This document shows, piece after piece, positions 1 to 6,760 of a DNA stretch of 14,565 nt. The stretch's first letter is position 1, and the number at the start of each line of letters is the position of its first letter. The notes under the pieces are model-generated. The model ran no database searches and had not been told where the DNA came from. It worked only from the letters and a program-made list of their open reading frames with translations. The DNA comes from Cyclobacteriaceae bacterium (GTDB lineage Bacteria > Bacteroidota > Bacteroidia > Cytophagales > Cyclobacteriaceae), in contig JAOTYN010000044.1 of NCBI GenBank assembly GCA_029861825.1, positions 1-14,565 of the forward strand, in the 5' to 3' direction. The position numbers were made by a program, and so were the translations under genes.

Positions 1-129
1 GCTACACCAGCCAGCACCGGATTGCCTCCTAAGCCCAGAGCCCCCGGCGAGCCCTGGATAATGGACCCCGGAACACACCGGGCACATATTATGATTACAC
101 CTCCACGGGAAAAATAAACTGCCTGAATT
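1..129. other. Window edge, no confident gene
   Basis: Forward frame 1 is open from the window edge to a TAA at 115-117 and could be the last 38 codons of an upstream gene. The peptide is Pro/Gly/Arg-rich and resembles no family I know. One reverse-strand frame is also open from about 119 leftwards and out of the window. The stretch may be non-coding. The 5' flank is needed to decide. Confidence 0.2.
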
Positions 130-1848
130 ATGGGTTGGCCCAAGTGGATGTTGACAGGAATGTTGGGGATTATTACTGGGATTTTACCAGCACAAATTCA
201 CACCGTTACCGGCGTGGTTAAAGACCAGCCCTCCGGCAGCTCATTGTCGTACGTCAATATCTGGATCACAGGCACACCGCTGGGTACCAGTAGCAACGCT
301 GACGGGGCTTTTGAGATAAAAATACCCGCCTCTTTGGCTACTAACGACAACACTTTAAGCTTTTCCAGTATCGGTTATGTGACTCAGCGCTTCCCCCTGG
401 CTTCATTGATCCAGACCACCAATATTACCGTGCGTCTTGAACCTGCCATCACCAACCTTTCGGAACTGGTGATCATTACGGCTAGAGCCAGGAAGAAGAA
501 CGCCAATCGAGCACGCAAGTTAGTCCAGCAGGCCCTGAATAAAGTACCTAAGAATTACCCCAAGAAGTCCTATCGTTTAAATACCTTTTACCGCCACTAT
601 TGCAGTGAGAATAATAATTATGTGCGGCTTATTGAAGCTGCAGTAGATGTTTACAGCCCCAAAAACGAATTTGACAAACGAGAGATACCTGATGAAAGAT
701 TATCTTTCGGGATCAATCAGCTCCGACGCAGTTTTGACTTCACGGAAAATGCCAAGATCTTTCATCCGGCCATATCCTTGAACTTCCTGTGGACCAACGA
801 CTTTACGGACTTTGCCTACCACAATCCCCTTTCCGGACCTTTGCTCCAATACCAGTTCCAAGTTATTGATACCAGCAATTTGGGGAATGAAAAAGTCTAT
901 GTGGTCGACTTTGAAGATAATCGGCCCATTGGTCATCGACCACAAACCTGGTATCAGGGAAGGTTGTACATCCTAAAAAAGGATTTGGCCTTCATCAAAG
1001 CTGAGATAGAGGAATTGAAGCAAAAAAGCGGAGCCCGGGACAGCGTCTACTCGGTGATTAGGAAAACCGTCACCTTCAAGAATTTCAAAAACAAATATTT
1101 CATCGATCGATTGACCAGCGATGTCAATGTATTCCATGCTACGGTAGACTCCAACAGTGTGGTGTTAGATACCCTGCGGCACAAATCGCATATTGAAATG
1201 ATCTCCAACAATATTATCACAGACCACCCTGAGGAATTCTTCGGCAAAGAGCCCGGGAAGATCGACCTTAGGAAAATTCTATATGATTCCACCTTCTGGG
1301 ACCAATACACTGTTTTGAAGGCCACCAAACTGGAATCTAAGATCATTCAAGACCTCTCAGAAAAGATCTCCTTGCAACAGCAGTTTGCGGCGTTTAACAC
1401 AGTTGAGGGGGGTGGGATCTCCATTCTGGAGTCCGAGCGTTTTCGAAAGCTGCTAACAGATCATAGTGGCAAACCTCTGTACGTGGTTTTATGGTCGAAC
1501 TGGGGGCATTTGAACTATTTGGAACTTGAGCCAATTTCTTACTTCAAACGCATGCTAAAAAAAGACAAGGTAAAATTACTGCTAGTGGCTATTGAGGAGA
1601 ATGAAAGTGATTGGATGAATAACCGAAAGTTCTACGGGCTGGATAACCCCATGTTCAGCCATGAGAGGATCACGCTGGGATTTGACTCGGAAATAGCTCA
1701 AAGTTATTTGAACAATGTCTTTCCATACTTTGTAAGTGTTACCAGAGACGGCGAGATCCTGTCTCAGGAACCACCATTGCCCAATGCGGAAGAGATCAAG
1801 CCTTACATCAAATCCCTAATTCAAGATAACATTATTGCTGATCAGTAG
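130..1848 (+). CDS. Secreted carboxypeptidase-regulatory-like protein with cysteine-less thioredoxin-like C-terminus
   Basis: Unrecognised as a named protein, but three parts are visible in 572 residues. A signal peptide (1 to about 22, ending LPAQ) sends it out of the cytoplasm. Residues about 25-105 look like a carboxypeptidase-regulatory-like (CarboxypepD_reg) beta-sandwich: TGVVKD, then YVNIWI.GT..GTSSNADGAFEI and LSFSSIGY. This module is common in Bacteroidota surface and TonB-linked proteins. The middle (about 115-430) is a basic helix followed by beta-rich sequence of unknown fold. Residues about 440-562 resemble a TlpA/thioredoxin-like domain, with VVLWSNWGHLNYLELEP where TlpA proteins have WCxxC and a likely cis-Pro at 532 (VFPYFVSV.RDGEI). 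Both redox cysteines are gone (Gly459, Asn462), so it should not do disulfide exchange. ATG at 130 is the first start; Met7 and Met11 are alternatives. The 3' end overlaps the convergent gene by 17 bp. Confidence 0.85.
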   Translation: MGWPKWMLTGMLGIITGILPAQIHTVTGVVKDQPSGSSLSYVNIWITGTPLGTSSNADGAFEIKIPASLATNDNTLSFSSIGYVTQRFPLASLIQTTNITVRLEPAITNLSELVIITARARKKNANRARKLVQQALNKVPKNYPKKSYRLNTFYRHYCSENNNYVRLIEAAVDVYSPKNEFDKREIPDERLSFGINQLRRSFDFTENAKIFHPAISLNFLWTNDFTDFAYHNPLSGPLLQYQFQVIDTSNLGNEKVYVVDFEDNRPIGHRPQTWYQGRLYILKKDLAFIKAEIEELKQKSGARDSVYSVIRKTVTFKNFKNKYFIDRLTSDVNVFHATVDSNSVVLDTLRHKSHIEMISNNIITDHPEEFFGKEPGKIDLRKILYDSTFWDQYTVLKATKLESKIIQDLSEKISLQQQFAAFNTVEGGGISILESERFRKLLTDHSGKPLYVVLWSNWGHLNYLELEPISYFKRMLKKDKVKLLLVAIEENESDWMNNRKFYGLDNPMFSHERITLGFDSEIAQSYLNNVFPYFVSVTRDGEILSQEPPLPNAEEIKPYIKSLIQDNIIADQ

Positions 1849-3385
1849 CCTGGGGAACCAGGGGAGCCTTCTTTAAGTGCAACAAGTAACCAGCTGGCTG
1901 TTGATCCATTTGAGCAGTCATCACCTCTGTGGCGGATAAACGGATCATTTTAGAGTTGGAGGAGCTGTGTTCGATTAACCTGAAACCCTCAGTGGTTCCT
2001 TCTTTAGGCAAGTAGATCCAGGTGTAATAGGCATCGCCCTGGTCATAGAGTTGTCGGATTCCCGATGGTGCTGCAAAACTATTGGGCTCACCTAAATATG
2101 TCAATTCCGGCTTGCTGGTTTTCACCCCCCTGCAGTTTTGAAATTTAAGTTGACGGTCAAAGGTAAAGGTAATATTTCGCTCCAGGCCAAGACCCTGGAA
2201 AGTAGGTTGTGCCACCAAGGCGTTTCGGTAACGGTATTGCAGAATATCAGTAGCCGATCTACGGTTGATACGATCCTCTGCCGTTTGATTTTCATCCCCG
2301 GATTGATCCAGAGCGCGTCGTCCGTATTGATCCTGATCGAGGTTGGTCACTAATTGATTGCGCTCCATCTCCTGGTGCAAAGCCCCTTTGGCCTGATATT
2401 GTTTTTCCAGTATATCTAAGGATATGACTATGGAGGATTGATAAAAAAGCACCTCATCGATCAACACGTGATTACCTGCTTTTTTTGAGCGCTGCTCAGG
2501 GGCATTCTCAGGTCCCCGCCAGAACGTAAAATCCGAATATTGAGGAGTTTCTTTGAACAATTGAAAGTGCTTGGCTACCACCTCCCCATCCTTTATTTTA
2601 TAGAGAAAAATACCAATGGCCTGTTCCGGGTCTTTCTTAAAACTGGTACCCAGTATGTACTGATGATCCTCATATGTCCGATAGCGGGCTTGAGTTAATT
2701 GCAATCCAGGTGGTGGTACCAATTCAAGATTTTCAACAACCTGGTTTTTGCTGCTTTGCAAACTGCGTAACACGAAGGATTGTTGCTTGCCGATCTCTGT
2801 AAGCAATAAAAAACTCAATTTTCCACTTTCTTTATGATACTCTAACTCTCGGATAGCATTTACCTTGGCGCTATAAGCCGTAGGTAATATATGGGCCTGG
2901 TTTTTCGACTCATCCAAATAAAATAGCACCCCTTGATTCGACATGATTCCGGATACCCAAAGCTTGGCACCCGAAGCAGCGATATGATCTAGAGAAAAGC
3001 TATTGGAAAACAAGTATTGGGACTTTTGAAAATGCCCTTGATGCAGGTCAACCCGGTACATTTCCAGATATTTACGTTTGCCGTCGCTAAAAGCGATAAA
3101 TAAAAATCCTTCCAGTACTTGATAATGTTGAAGCTGCAATCCCCGGGTGACCGGAAGTACATTCTTCCATCGCTGTTGAAGGTCCATGTCGTAATGCATG
3201 ATCGCCAGAGCCAATTGATCCTGGTTTATTTGGGGACCACTGTAATCTACAATCAAGAATCCCTCAGCATTTAAAGGCACAATCTGGATATTGGCAGAAA
3301 TGAAAGGAATGGTAATAGAGGAATCCTTTTGCGCCATAGATTCCATGTGCATAATAAACAAACAAATGACCAACAGGTATTTCAT
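1832..3385 (-). CDS. Secreted protein of unknown function
   Basis: I do not recognise this 517-residue protein. The start is placed at the ATG at 3385 because it gives a textbook signal peptide (MKYLLVICLFIMHMESMAQ, cleaved near residue 19) and lies 25 bp after a promoter-like box. An in-frame ATG at 3406 would add seven residues and nearly touch that box. No lipobox cysteine is present, so a soluble periplasmic or exported protein is more likely than a lipoprotein. The mature part has many short alternating hydrophobic stretches, such as GFLFIAFSDGKRKYLEMYRVD and VLFYLDESKNQAHIL, which suggest a beta-propeller-like fold. A polar, charged insertion (about residues 320-370) interrupts them. 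No catalytic motif or sorting domain is evident. Its stop lies inside the last codons of the convergent gene at 130-1848. Confidence 0.8.
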   Translation of the reverse strand: MKYLLVICLFIMHMESMAQKDSSITIPFISANIQIVPLNAEGFLIVDYSGPQINQDQLALAIMHYDMDLQQRWKNVLPVTRGLQLQHYQVLEGFLFIAFSDGKRKYLEMYRVDLHQGHFQKSQYLFSNSFSLDHIAASGAKLWVSGIMSNQGVLFYLDESKNQAHILPTAYSAKVNAIRELEYHKESGKLSFLLLTEIGKQQSFVLRSLQSSKNQVVENLELVPPPGLQLTQARYRTYEDHQYILGTSFKKDPEQAIGIFLYKIKDGEVVAKHFQLFKETPQYSDFTFWRGPENAPEQRSKKAGNHVLIDEVLFYQSSIVISLDILEKQYQAKGALHQEMERNQLVTNLDQDQYGRRALDQSGDENQTAEDRINRRSATDILQYRYRNALVAQPTFQGLGLERNITFTFDRQLKFQNCRGVKTSKPELTYLGEPNSFAAPSGIRQLYDQGDAYYTWIYLPKEGTTEGFRLIEHSSSNSKMIRLSATEVMTAQMDQQPAGYLLHLKKAPLVPQATDQQ

Positions 3386-3410
3386 GGATAGATTGACAAA
3401 CGCCATAAAA

Positions 3411-3418
3411 TAAAGATA
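3411..3418 (-). promoter_or_regulatory. Putative -7 promoter box for the 1832-3385 gene
   Basis: The minus strand reads TATCTTTA, seven of eight matches to the Bacteroidota -7 consensus TAnnTTTG. It ends 25 bp before the ATG at 3385. No TTTG sits 19-21 bp further upstream, so only the -7 half is supported. Confidence 0.3.
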
Positions 3419-3538
3419 CTACAAAACTTGAGTCAGTGTTCATAGTAGAGTGGATTTTGCTCGGCTATTAGTCTCGTTCGGAATTTCGCAATTCAGGAAT
3501 AGGTTTTTTTATATGTTGTAAACGCGATGATTGGGCAA

Positions 3539-3560
3539 GTCCTGGTCTGGAGACGAGGAC
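3539..3560. repeat. REP-like imperfect palindrome, copy 1
   Basis: A 22-bp palindrome. Arms GTCCT and AGGAC are followed inwards by a G/G mismatch, then GTCT and AGAC around a 2-bp centre. It shares the ACGAGGAC half with the hairpin at 3605-3623 and lies in a 273-bp intergenic region. The pattern resembles REP elements mobilised by RAYT (IS200-like tyrosine) transposases, but no such gene is in the window. A T-rich run follows at 3564-3574, so a hairpin terminator on the plus strand is an alternative. No plus-strand gene ends nearby, which makes that less likely. Confidence 0.45.
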
Positions 3561-3596
3561 CAGTTTTTAGTTTTATTAGGATTCGAATTTTGATTG

Positions 3597-3647
3597 GTTA
3601 CAAATCCTCGCTTACAACGAGGACTAAACAAATAGTGAGATTGTAAC
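3597..3647. repeat. REP-like nested inverted repeat, copy 2
   Basis: An inner hairpin has arms TCCTCG (3605-3610) and CGAGGA (3618-3623) with a 7-nt loop. It is framed by an outer inverted repeat, GTTACAA at 3597-3603 and TTGTAAC at 3641-3647. The right inner arm belongs to ACGAGGAC, also found in the palindrome at 3539-3560. Two related palindromes within about 110 bp is the usual arrangement of REP pairs. It could also serve as the 3' end of the minus-strand gene whose stop is at 3659, but no T tract follows on that strand. Confidence 0.45.
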
Positions 3648-3658
3648 TCATCTATTAC

Positions 3659-4894
3659 CTAAACCGCAGCCTTATTTACCGTCAAATCAGTTACGCACTT
3701 TATAGTGTATTCAATATCCTCTTTTGTAGTATACATGGAGATCCCCAATCTGGTAACACCTCCCTGAGCCAATAATCCCATTACTTCAATAGCCCTGAGA
3801 GCATAAAAATGTCCATCCCAGGCACAAATATTCCTGTTGCCCAGTTCCCGGCATACCTGTTCCGGTGTGTAACCTTCCAAGGTAAACGACAAGGTTGGGG
3901 TGTGGTGTTGAGGATCTAAGGGCGGGCCGACGATTTGTAAACCTCTTATCTCTTCTAACCCCCGATACAGTTGTTGTGTCAATTGAAACTCGTGTTGCTG
4001 TATGGTTGTAAAAGCATCCTGCAGCTGCTCCGTTAAGGTGGGGCCCTCACCAAATCCTGCCAAATACCGAACGGCTGCCGTTACACCTGCCAATGCCGCA
4101 TGATTTAAGGTTCCTGTTTCAATTTTATAGGGTGCAATTTGATCTTGCGTGCGCAGCCGATCAGTATCAAGCTGGTCCAACAGTTCGGGTCTGCTGTATA
4201 AGATCCCTACATGAGGGCCGTAAAACTTGTAAGCCGAACAGAGCAAAAAATCACATCTCAAACGCTTTACGTCGATCTTGAAATGCGGGGCATAATGCAC
4301 GGCGTCTACCAAAAGCATGGCTTGGTGCTGTCGGCACCACTCTGTGATTTTGGGCAGATCATTAACAGTGCCCAGCGCGTTTGAAGCATACCCCACAGCT
4401 ACCAACCCCGTTTGCGGACCTATCTTTTCTTTAAAGTCCTCATAGTCCAAGGTGCCATCGTCCTTTAGCCCTACTTCTTTTACTGTAAATCCCTGCTCCT
4501 GTAGGCGTAGCCAGGGCCCGCGATTCGCCTCGTGATCAAGCTGGGTGATCAGAATTTCCTGACCAGGTTGCAGATGTCGGGCCAGAGCTTTGCTCAATGA
4601 ATAGTTCAGTGAGGTCATATTCTGGCCAAAACTGATGGTCTGTGGGCCTTCAGCACCTAAAAAAGCCGCCATGTGCTCACGGGCCTGTTTTATAACCAAA
4701 TCTGTTTCCCAAGTAGTAACAAAATGACCGTGGGTATTGGCGTTACTTTGCTGATAATATTCTGATATCGCATTAATGACCTGTTGCGGCACCTGACTTC
4801 CTCCCGGACCATCCAGAAACACCAGAGTACGATCGTTAACCAGCCGTTGTAGTGCGGGAAAGTCAGTATGGCAATTGTTAATAGGGCTTTTCAT
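3659..4894 (-). CDS. Cysteine desulfurase-like PLP-dependent aminotransferase (class V)
   Basis: A 411-residue fold-type I PLP enzyme close to the SufS/CsdA group, most like the subfamily annotated as cysteine desulfurase-like proteins of the VC1184 type. Visible landmarks: FLDGPGGSQVP (26-36), SNANTHG (50-56), QNMTSLNYSL (91-100), DHEANRGPW (120-128), YASNALGTVND (169-179), the cofactor aspartate in LLVDAVHYAPH (Asp197) and the Schiff-base lysine in SAYKFYGPHVG (Lys223). The C-terminal loop reads GHFYA (361-365) where SufS has GHHCA, so the persulfide-forming cysteine is replaced by Tyr364. Cys357 lies seven residues before it. Sulfur mobilisation is therefore unproven; the enzyme may act on another amino acid. 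No other suf gene is adjacent. It is divergent from the HEAT-like gene and shares a palindromic upstream region with it. Confidence 0.9.
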   Translation of the reverse strand: MKSPINNCHTDFPALQRLVNDRTLVFLDGPGGSQVPQQVINAISEYYQQSNANTHGHFVTTWETDLVIKQAREHMAAFLGAEGPQTISFGQNMTSLNYSLSKALARHLQPGQEILITQLDHEANRGPWLRLQEQGFTVKEVGLKDDGTLDYEDFKEKIGPQTGLVAVGYASNALGTVNDLPKITEWCRQHQAMLLVDAVHYAPHFKIDVKRLRCDFLLCSAYKFYGPHVGILYSRPELLDQLDTDRLRTQDQIAPYKIETGTLNHAALAGVTAAVRYLAGFGEGPTLTEQLQDAFTTIQQHEFQLTQQLYRGLEEIRGLQIVGPPLDPQHHTPTLSFTLEGYTPEQVCRELGNRNICAWDGHFYALRAIEVMGLLAQGGVTRLGISMYTTKEDIEYTIKCVTDLTVNKAAV

Positions 4895-4918
4895 TTAGAG
4901 TTTCTTTTCCCAGGTTGT

Positions 4919-4950
4919 TTTGGTAATTTACCAAACAGCTCGTATTAATC
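4919..4950 (+). promoter_or_regulatory. 17-bp perfect palindrome overlapping a possible promoter
   Basis: TTTGGTAATTTACCAAA (4919-4935) has perfect 8-bp arms around one central base. It sits in the 65-bp gap between divergent genes starting at 4894 (-) and 4960 (+). One base between the arms is too short for an RNA hairpin loop, so a DNA operator for a dimeric regulator fits better. Its left arm contains TTTG (4919-4922), followed after 20 bp by TATTAATC (4943-4950), a weak match to TAnnTTTG. If that is the promoter, a bound protein would block it. Confidence 0.4.
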
Positions 4951-4959
4951 CATACCGCT

Positions 4960-5070
4960 ATGAAAAAGATATTCCTGAGAACCAGGGACGTACCTAATGC
5001 CGCTCCTGAAAATGCAGAAGCTTTAAAAGAAGCCAGGGAGCAATTGCCAGATATCCTGAAGAATCTCTAG
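4960..5070 (+). CDS. Small ORF ending at an in-frame TAG before the HEAT-like gene
   Basis: ATG at 4960 opens 36 codons (MKKIFLRTRDVPNAAPENAE...) ending in TAG at 5068-5070. The GTG start of the next gene is 6 bp later and in the same reading frame. The peptide is charged, predicted helical, without a signal peptide, and I recognise no family. Three readings are possible: a real small protein or leader translationally coupled to the downstream gene, a broken N-terminal extension of that gene (point mutation or sequencing error in the TAG), or a chance ORF. The downstream protein seems complete without it, which argues against the broken-extension reading. Confidence 0.3.
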   Translation: MKKIFLRTRDVPNAAPENAEALKEAREQLPDILKNL

Positions 5071-5076
5071 AATAAG

Positions 5077-5607
5077 GTGGATCTGGCAAAAGAGCTTCTG
5101 AAACAACCTACCCCTGAATGGACAGCTGAAGTCAGGGACTATGTTTGTACCAGTAAAGATCGGTTCAATCTGTTGATGAACATCTTTTTGAACCATCACT
5201 CCCACGACTATCGCCTGAATCAACGCGCTGGTCTGATTATTCTGTCCGTTGAACAGGTGCGTATGCCATGGGTTGTGGAACGGATTCCGGATATGGTAAA
5301 AGTCCTTCATCCCAACTTATCGGTGGCTTATAAGAGAAATGCCTTGCGTCTCTTGCAAAATCACAAGATCCCGGAACATTTATGGGGGCATGCAGCCGAC
5401 CAATGTTTTCAATATTTAGCATCTTCGGAGGAACCGGTGGCGGTTAAAGTATTTTCCATGACCGTCCTGTTTAATCTGACCAAGGATATACCAGAGCTGG
5501 CCACTGAATTAAGGATGTTGATAGAGGACCAATACCCTTTTGGAAGCCCAGGATTTAAAGCTCGAGGCAGGAAGGTATTGAAGGCGCTTCAGAAAGACGG
5601 GCATTAA
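5077..5607 (+). CDS. HEAT/ARM-like helical repeat protein (often labelled adenylosuccinate lyase in Bacteroidota)
   Basis: A 176-residue all-helical protein. It resembles a small conserved Bacteroidota family that databases often mislabel as adenylosuccinate lyase; no lyase signature is present. Visible blocks are RLNQRAGLIIL (46-56), VAYKRNALRLLQ (83-94), EPVAVKVFSMTVLFNL (119-134) and GSPGFKARGRKVL (156-168), each spanning part of a helical hairpin, so a HEAT-like scaffold for protein contacts is likely. The start is GTG at 5077. No ATG is available before Met34, and starting at 5077 gives about the length I expect for the family. It has no signal peptide, so it is cytoplasmic. It lies 6 bp after an in-frame TAG. 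Its TAA overlaps the stop of the convergent mnmD gene in the sequence TTAA. Confidence 0.75.
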   Translation: MDLAKELLKQPTPEWTAEVRDYVCTSKDRFNLLMNIFLNHHSHDYRLNQRAGLIILSVEQVRMPWVVERIPDMVKVLHPNLSVAYKRNALRLLQNHKIPEHLWGHAADQCFQYLASSEEPVAVKVFSMTVLFNLTKDIPELATELRMLIEDQYPFGSPGFKARGRKVLKALQKDGH

Positions 5608-6278
5608 GGTAAAACCGCCCGGGTCATTTCTTTTTTTCCGGGAGGGCCCGGAAGGGTGCTTACTTCAAAGCCCAGCGATTGCAGGTTTCTTTTGAACTGT
5701 CCCTGTGCACAATAAGTGACCAAACAGGAGCCGGGTTCCATGAGCGACTTAACTTTTTCCAGCACCTCTTTTTCCCATATCTCCGGCTGTTTATTGGGCG
5801 CAAAAGCATCAAAATAAACCACGTCAAAAGTCCCCGTTTCTTGAAAGTCCTGAATTCTTTGTGGAACCTTGTACAAGGTAAAGTAATCACTCAAAGGTTG
5901 GGCCTGTTCCCAGGCAATTTCATGAATGCGATCAAAGGAAACCGGTTGTCCTGGTAAGCTAATGATAGAAGAGTAATTTAGTTCTTTCAAAATATGGGGC
6001 TCCAGGGGAAAAGGATCCAATGAAGTATACTGTAGGGTCACCTGCCGGTTGTCGGCAAAGTGCCAACTGAGCCAGGCATTAAGACCTGTGCCCAACCCTA
6101 TCTCCAATATGGTAACTGGGGATTTGGAGGCTTGACCTACATAATACTCTAAACCCTGCTCCATAAAGACATGTTGAGATTCCTTGATGGCACCGTTCAT
6201 AGAATGATAGGTCTCATCAAGATCCGGAGCATATAGGGTAGTAGAACCGTCGCCGGTAATTCTGATCTGTGGATCCAT
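5604..6278 (-). CDS. mnmD: tRNA (5-methylaminomethyl-2-thiouridine34) methyltransferase MnmD
   Basis: An SAM-dependent methyltransferase of 224 residues, equivalent to the N-terminal methylating domain of E. coli MnmC without the FAD oxidase half. It would convert 5-aminomethyl-2-thiouridine to the 5-methylaminomethyl form at the tRNA wobble position. Diagnostic motifs: DETYHSMNGA (21-30), the SAM glycine loop EIGLGTGLNA (59-68), DAFAPNKQPEIW (157-168), TYCAQGQFKRNL (188-199) and GPPGKKEMTRA (211-221). The start is the ATG at 6278 rather than the TTG one codon earlier. This ATG overlaps the ispF stop as TGATG, so translation is probably coupled. It is the last gene of the M16 peptidase-ispF-mnmD operon and converges on the HEAT-like gene with a 4-bp overlap. 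Stand-alone MnmD is usual outside the proteobacteria that have fused MnmC. Confidence 0.92.
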   Translation of the reverse strand: MDPQIRITGDGSTTLYAPDLDETYHSMNGAIKESQHVFMEQGLEYYVGQASKSPVTILEIGLGTGLNAWLSWHFADNRQVTLQYTSLDPFPLEPHILKELNYSSIISLPGQPVSFDRIHEIAWEQAQPLSDYFTLYKVPQRIQDFQETGTFDVVYFDAFAPNKQPEIWEKEVLEKVKSLMEPGSCLVTYCAQGQFKRNLQSLGFEVSTLPGPPGKKEMTRAVLP

Positions 6279-6760
6279 CAATCTTTGAAGATCAGCACAA
6301 CAGCCAAAGCGCTTACTCCTTCTTCTTTACCCACAAACCCCAGTCGCTCCGTAGTAGTGGCTTTAATGCTGATATCGCCAACCGGTATGCCAATTATCTG
6401 GGACAGGCATTGGGCCATTTGCGGTACCAACTTGCTAATTTTAGGGGCTTGCAAACAAACGGTTGCGTCAATGTTTCCTATCTGGTAGCCCGCATGGTGA
6501 ACTTTATCTAACACTTCTTTTAGCAATAGCTTACTGTCGATTCCTTTATACTGTGGATCCGTATCCGGAAAGTGAAACCCGATATCCCGCTGACTGGAAG
6601 CACCCAAGAGGGCGTCGCAAATCACGTGGATCAAAACATCAGCATCTGAGTGTCCTACCGCACCCTGGTTGTGGGGGACTTCTATGCCTCCCAGCCAAAA
6701 AGGACGCCCGGGCTCCAGCTTATGTACATCGTAACCCTGACCTATTCTAATACTCTTCAT
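6278..6760 (-). CDS. ispF: 2-C-methyl-D-erythritol 2,4-cyclodiphosphate synthase
   Basis: It closes CDP-methylerythritol 2-phosphate into the cyclodiphosphate with release of CMP, the fifth step of the non-mevalonate (MEP) isoprenoid pathway, as a cytoplasmic trimer. At 160 residues it has the normal length. The metal-site motif GYDVH supplies Asp11 and His13, with His45 in DADVLIHVICDALLGA as the third ligand. The signature ATTTERLGFVGKEEGV (134-149) is intact. Its ATG follows directly on the TAA of the M16 peptidase gene (TAAATG), and its TGA overlaps the mnmD start. Co-translation of all three is therefore likely. No other MEP-pathway gene is in the window. Confidence 0.97.
   Translation of the reverse strand: MKSIRIGQGYDVHKLEPGRPFWLGGIEVPHNQGAVGHSDADVLIHVICDALLGASSQRDIGFHFPDTDPQYKGIDSKLLLKEVLDKVHHAGYQIGNIDATVCLQAPKISKLVPQMAQCLSQIIGIPVGDISIKATTTERLGFVGKEEGVSALAVVLIFKD

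Noticed and set aside
1832..1848. 17-bp convergent gene overlap as a possible antisense regulatory device
   Set aside because: Convergent 3' overlaps recur in this compact window (also at 5604-5607) and need no special explanation.
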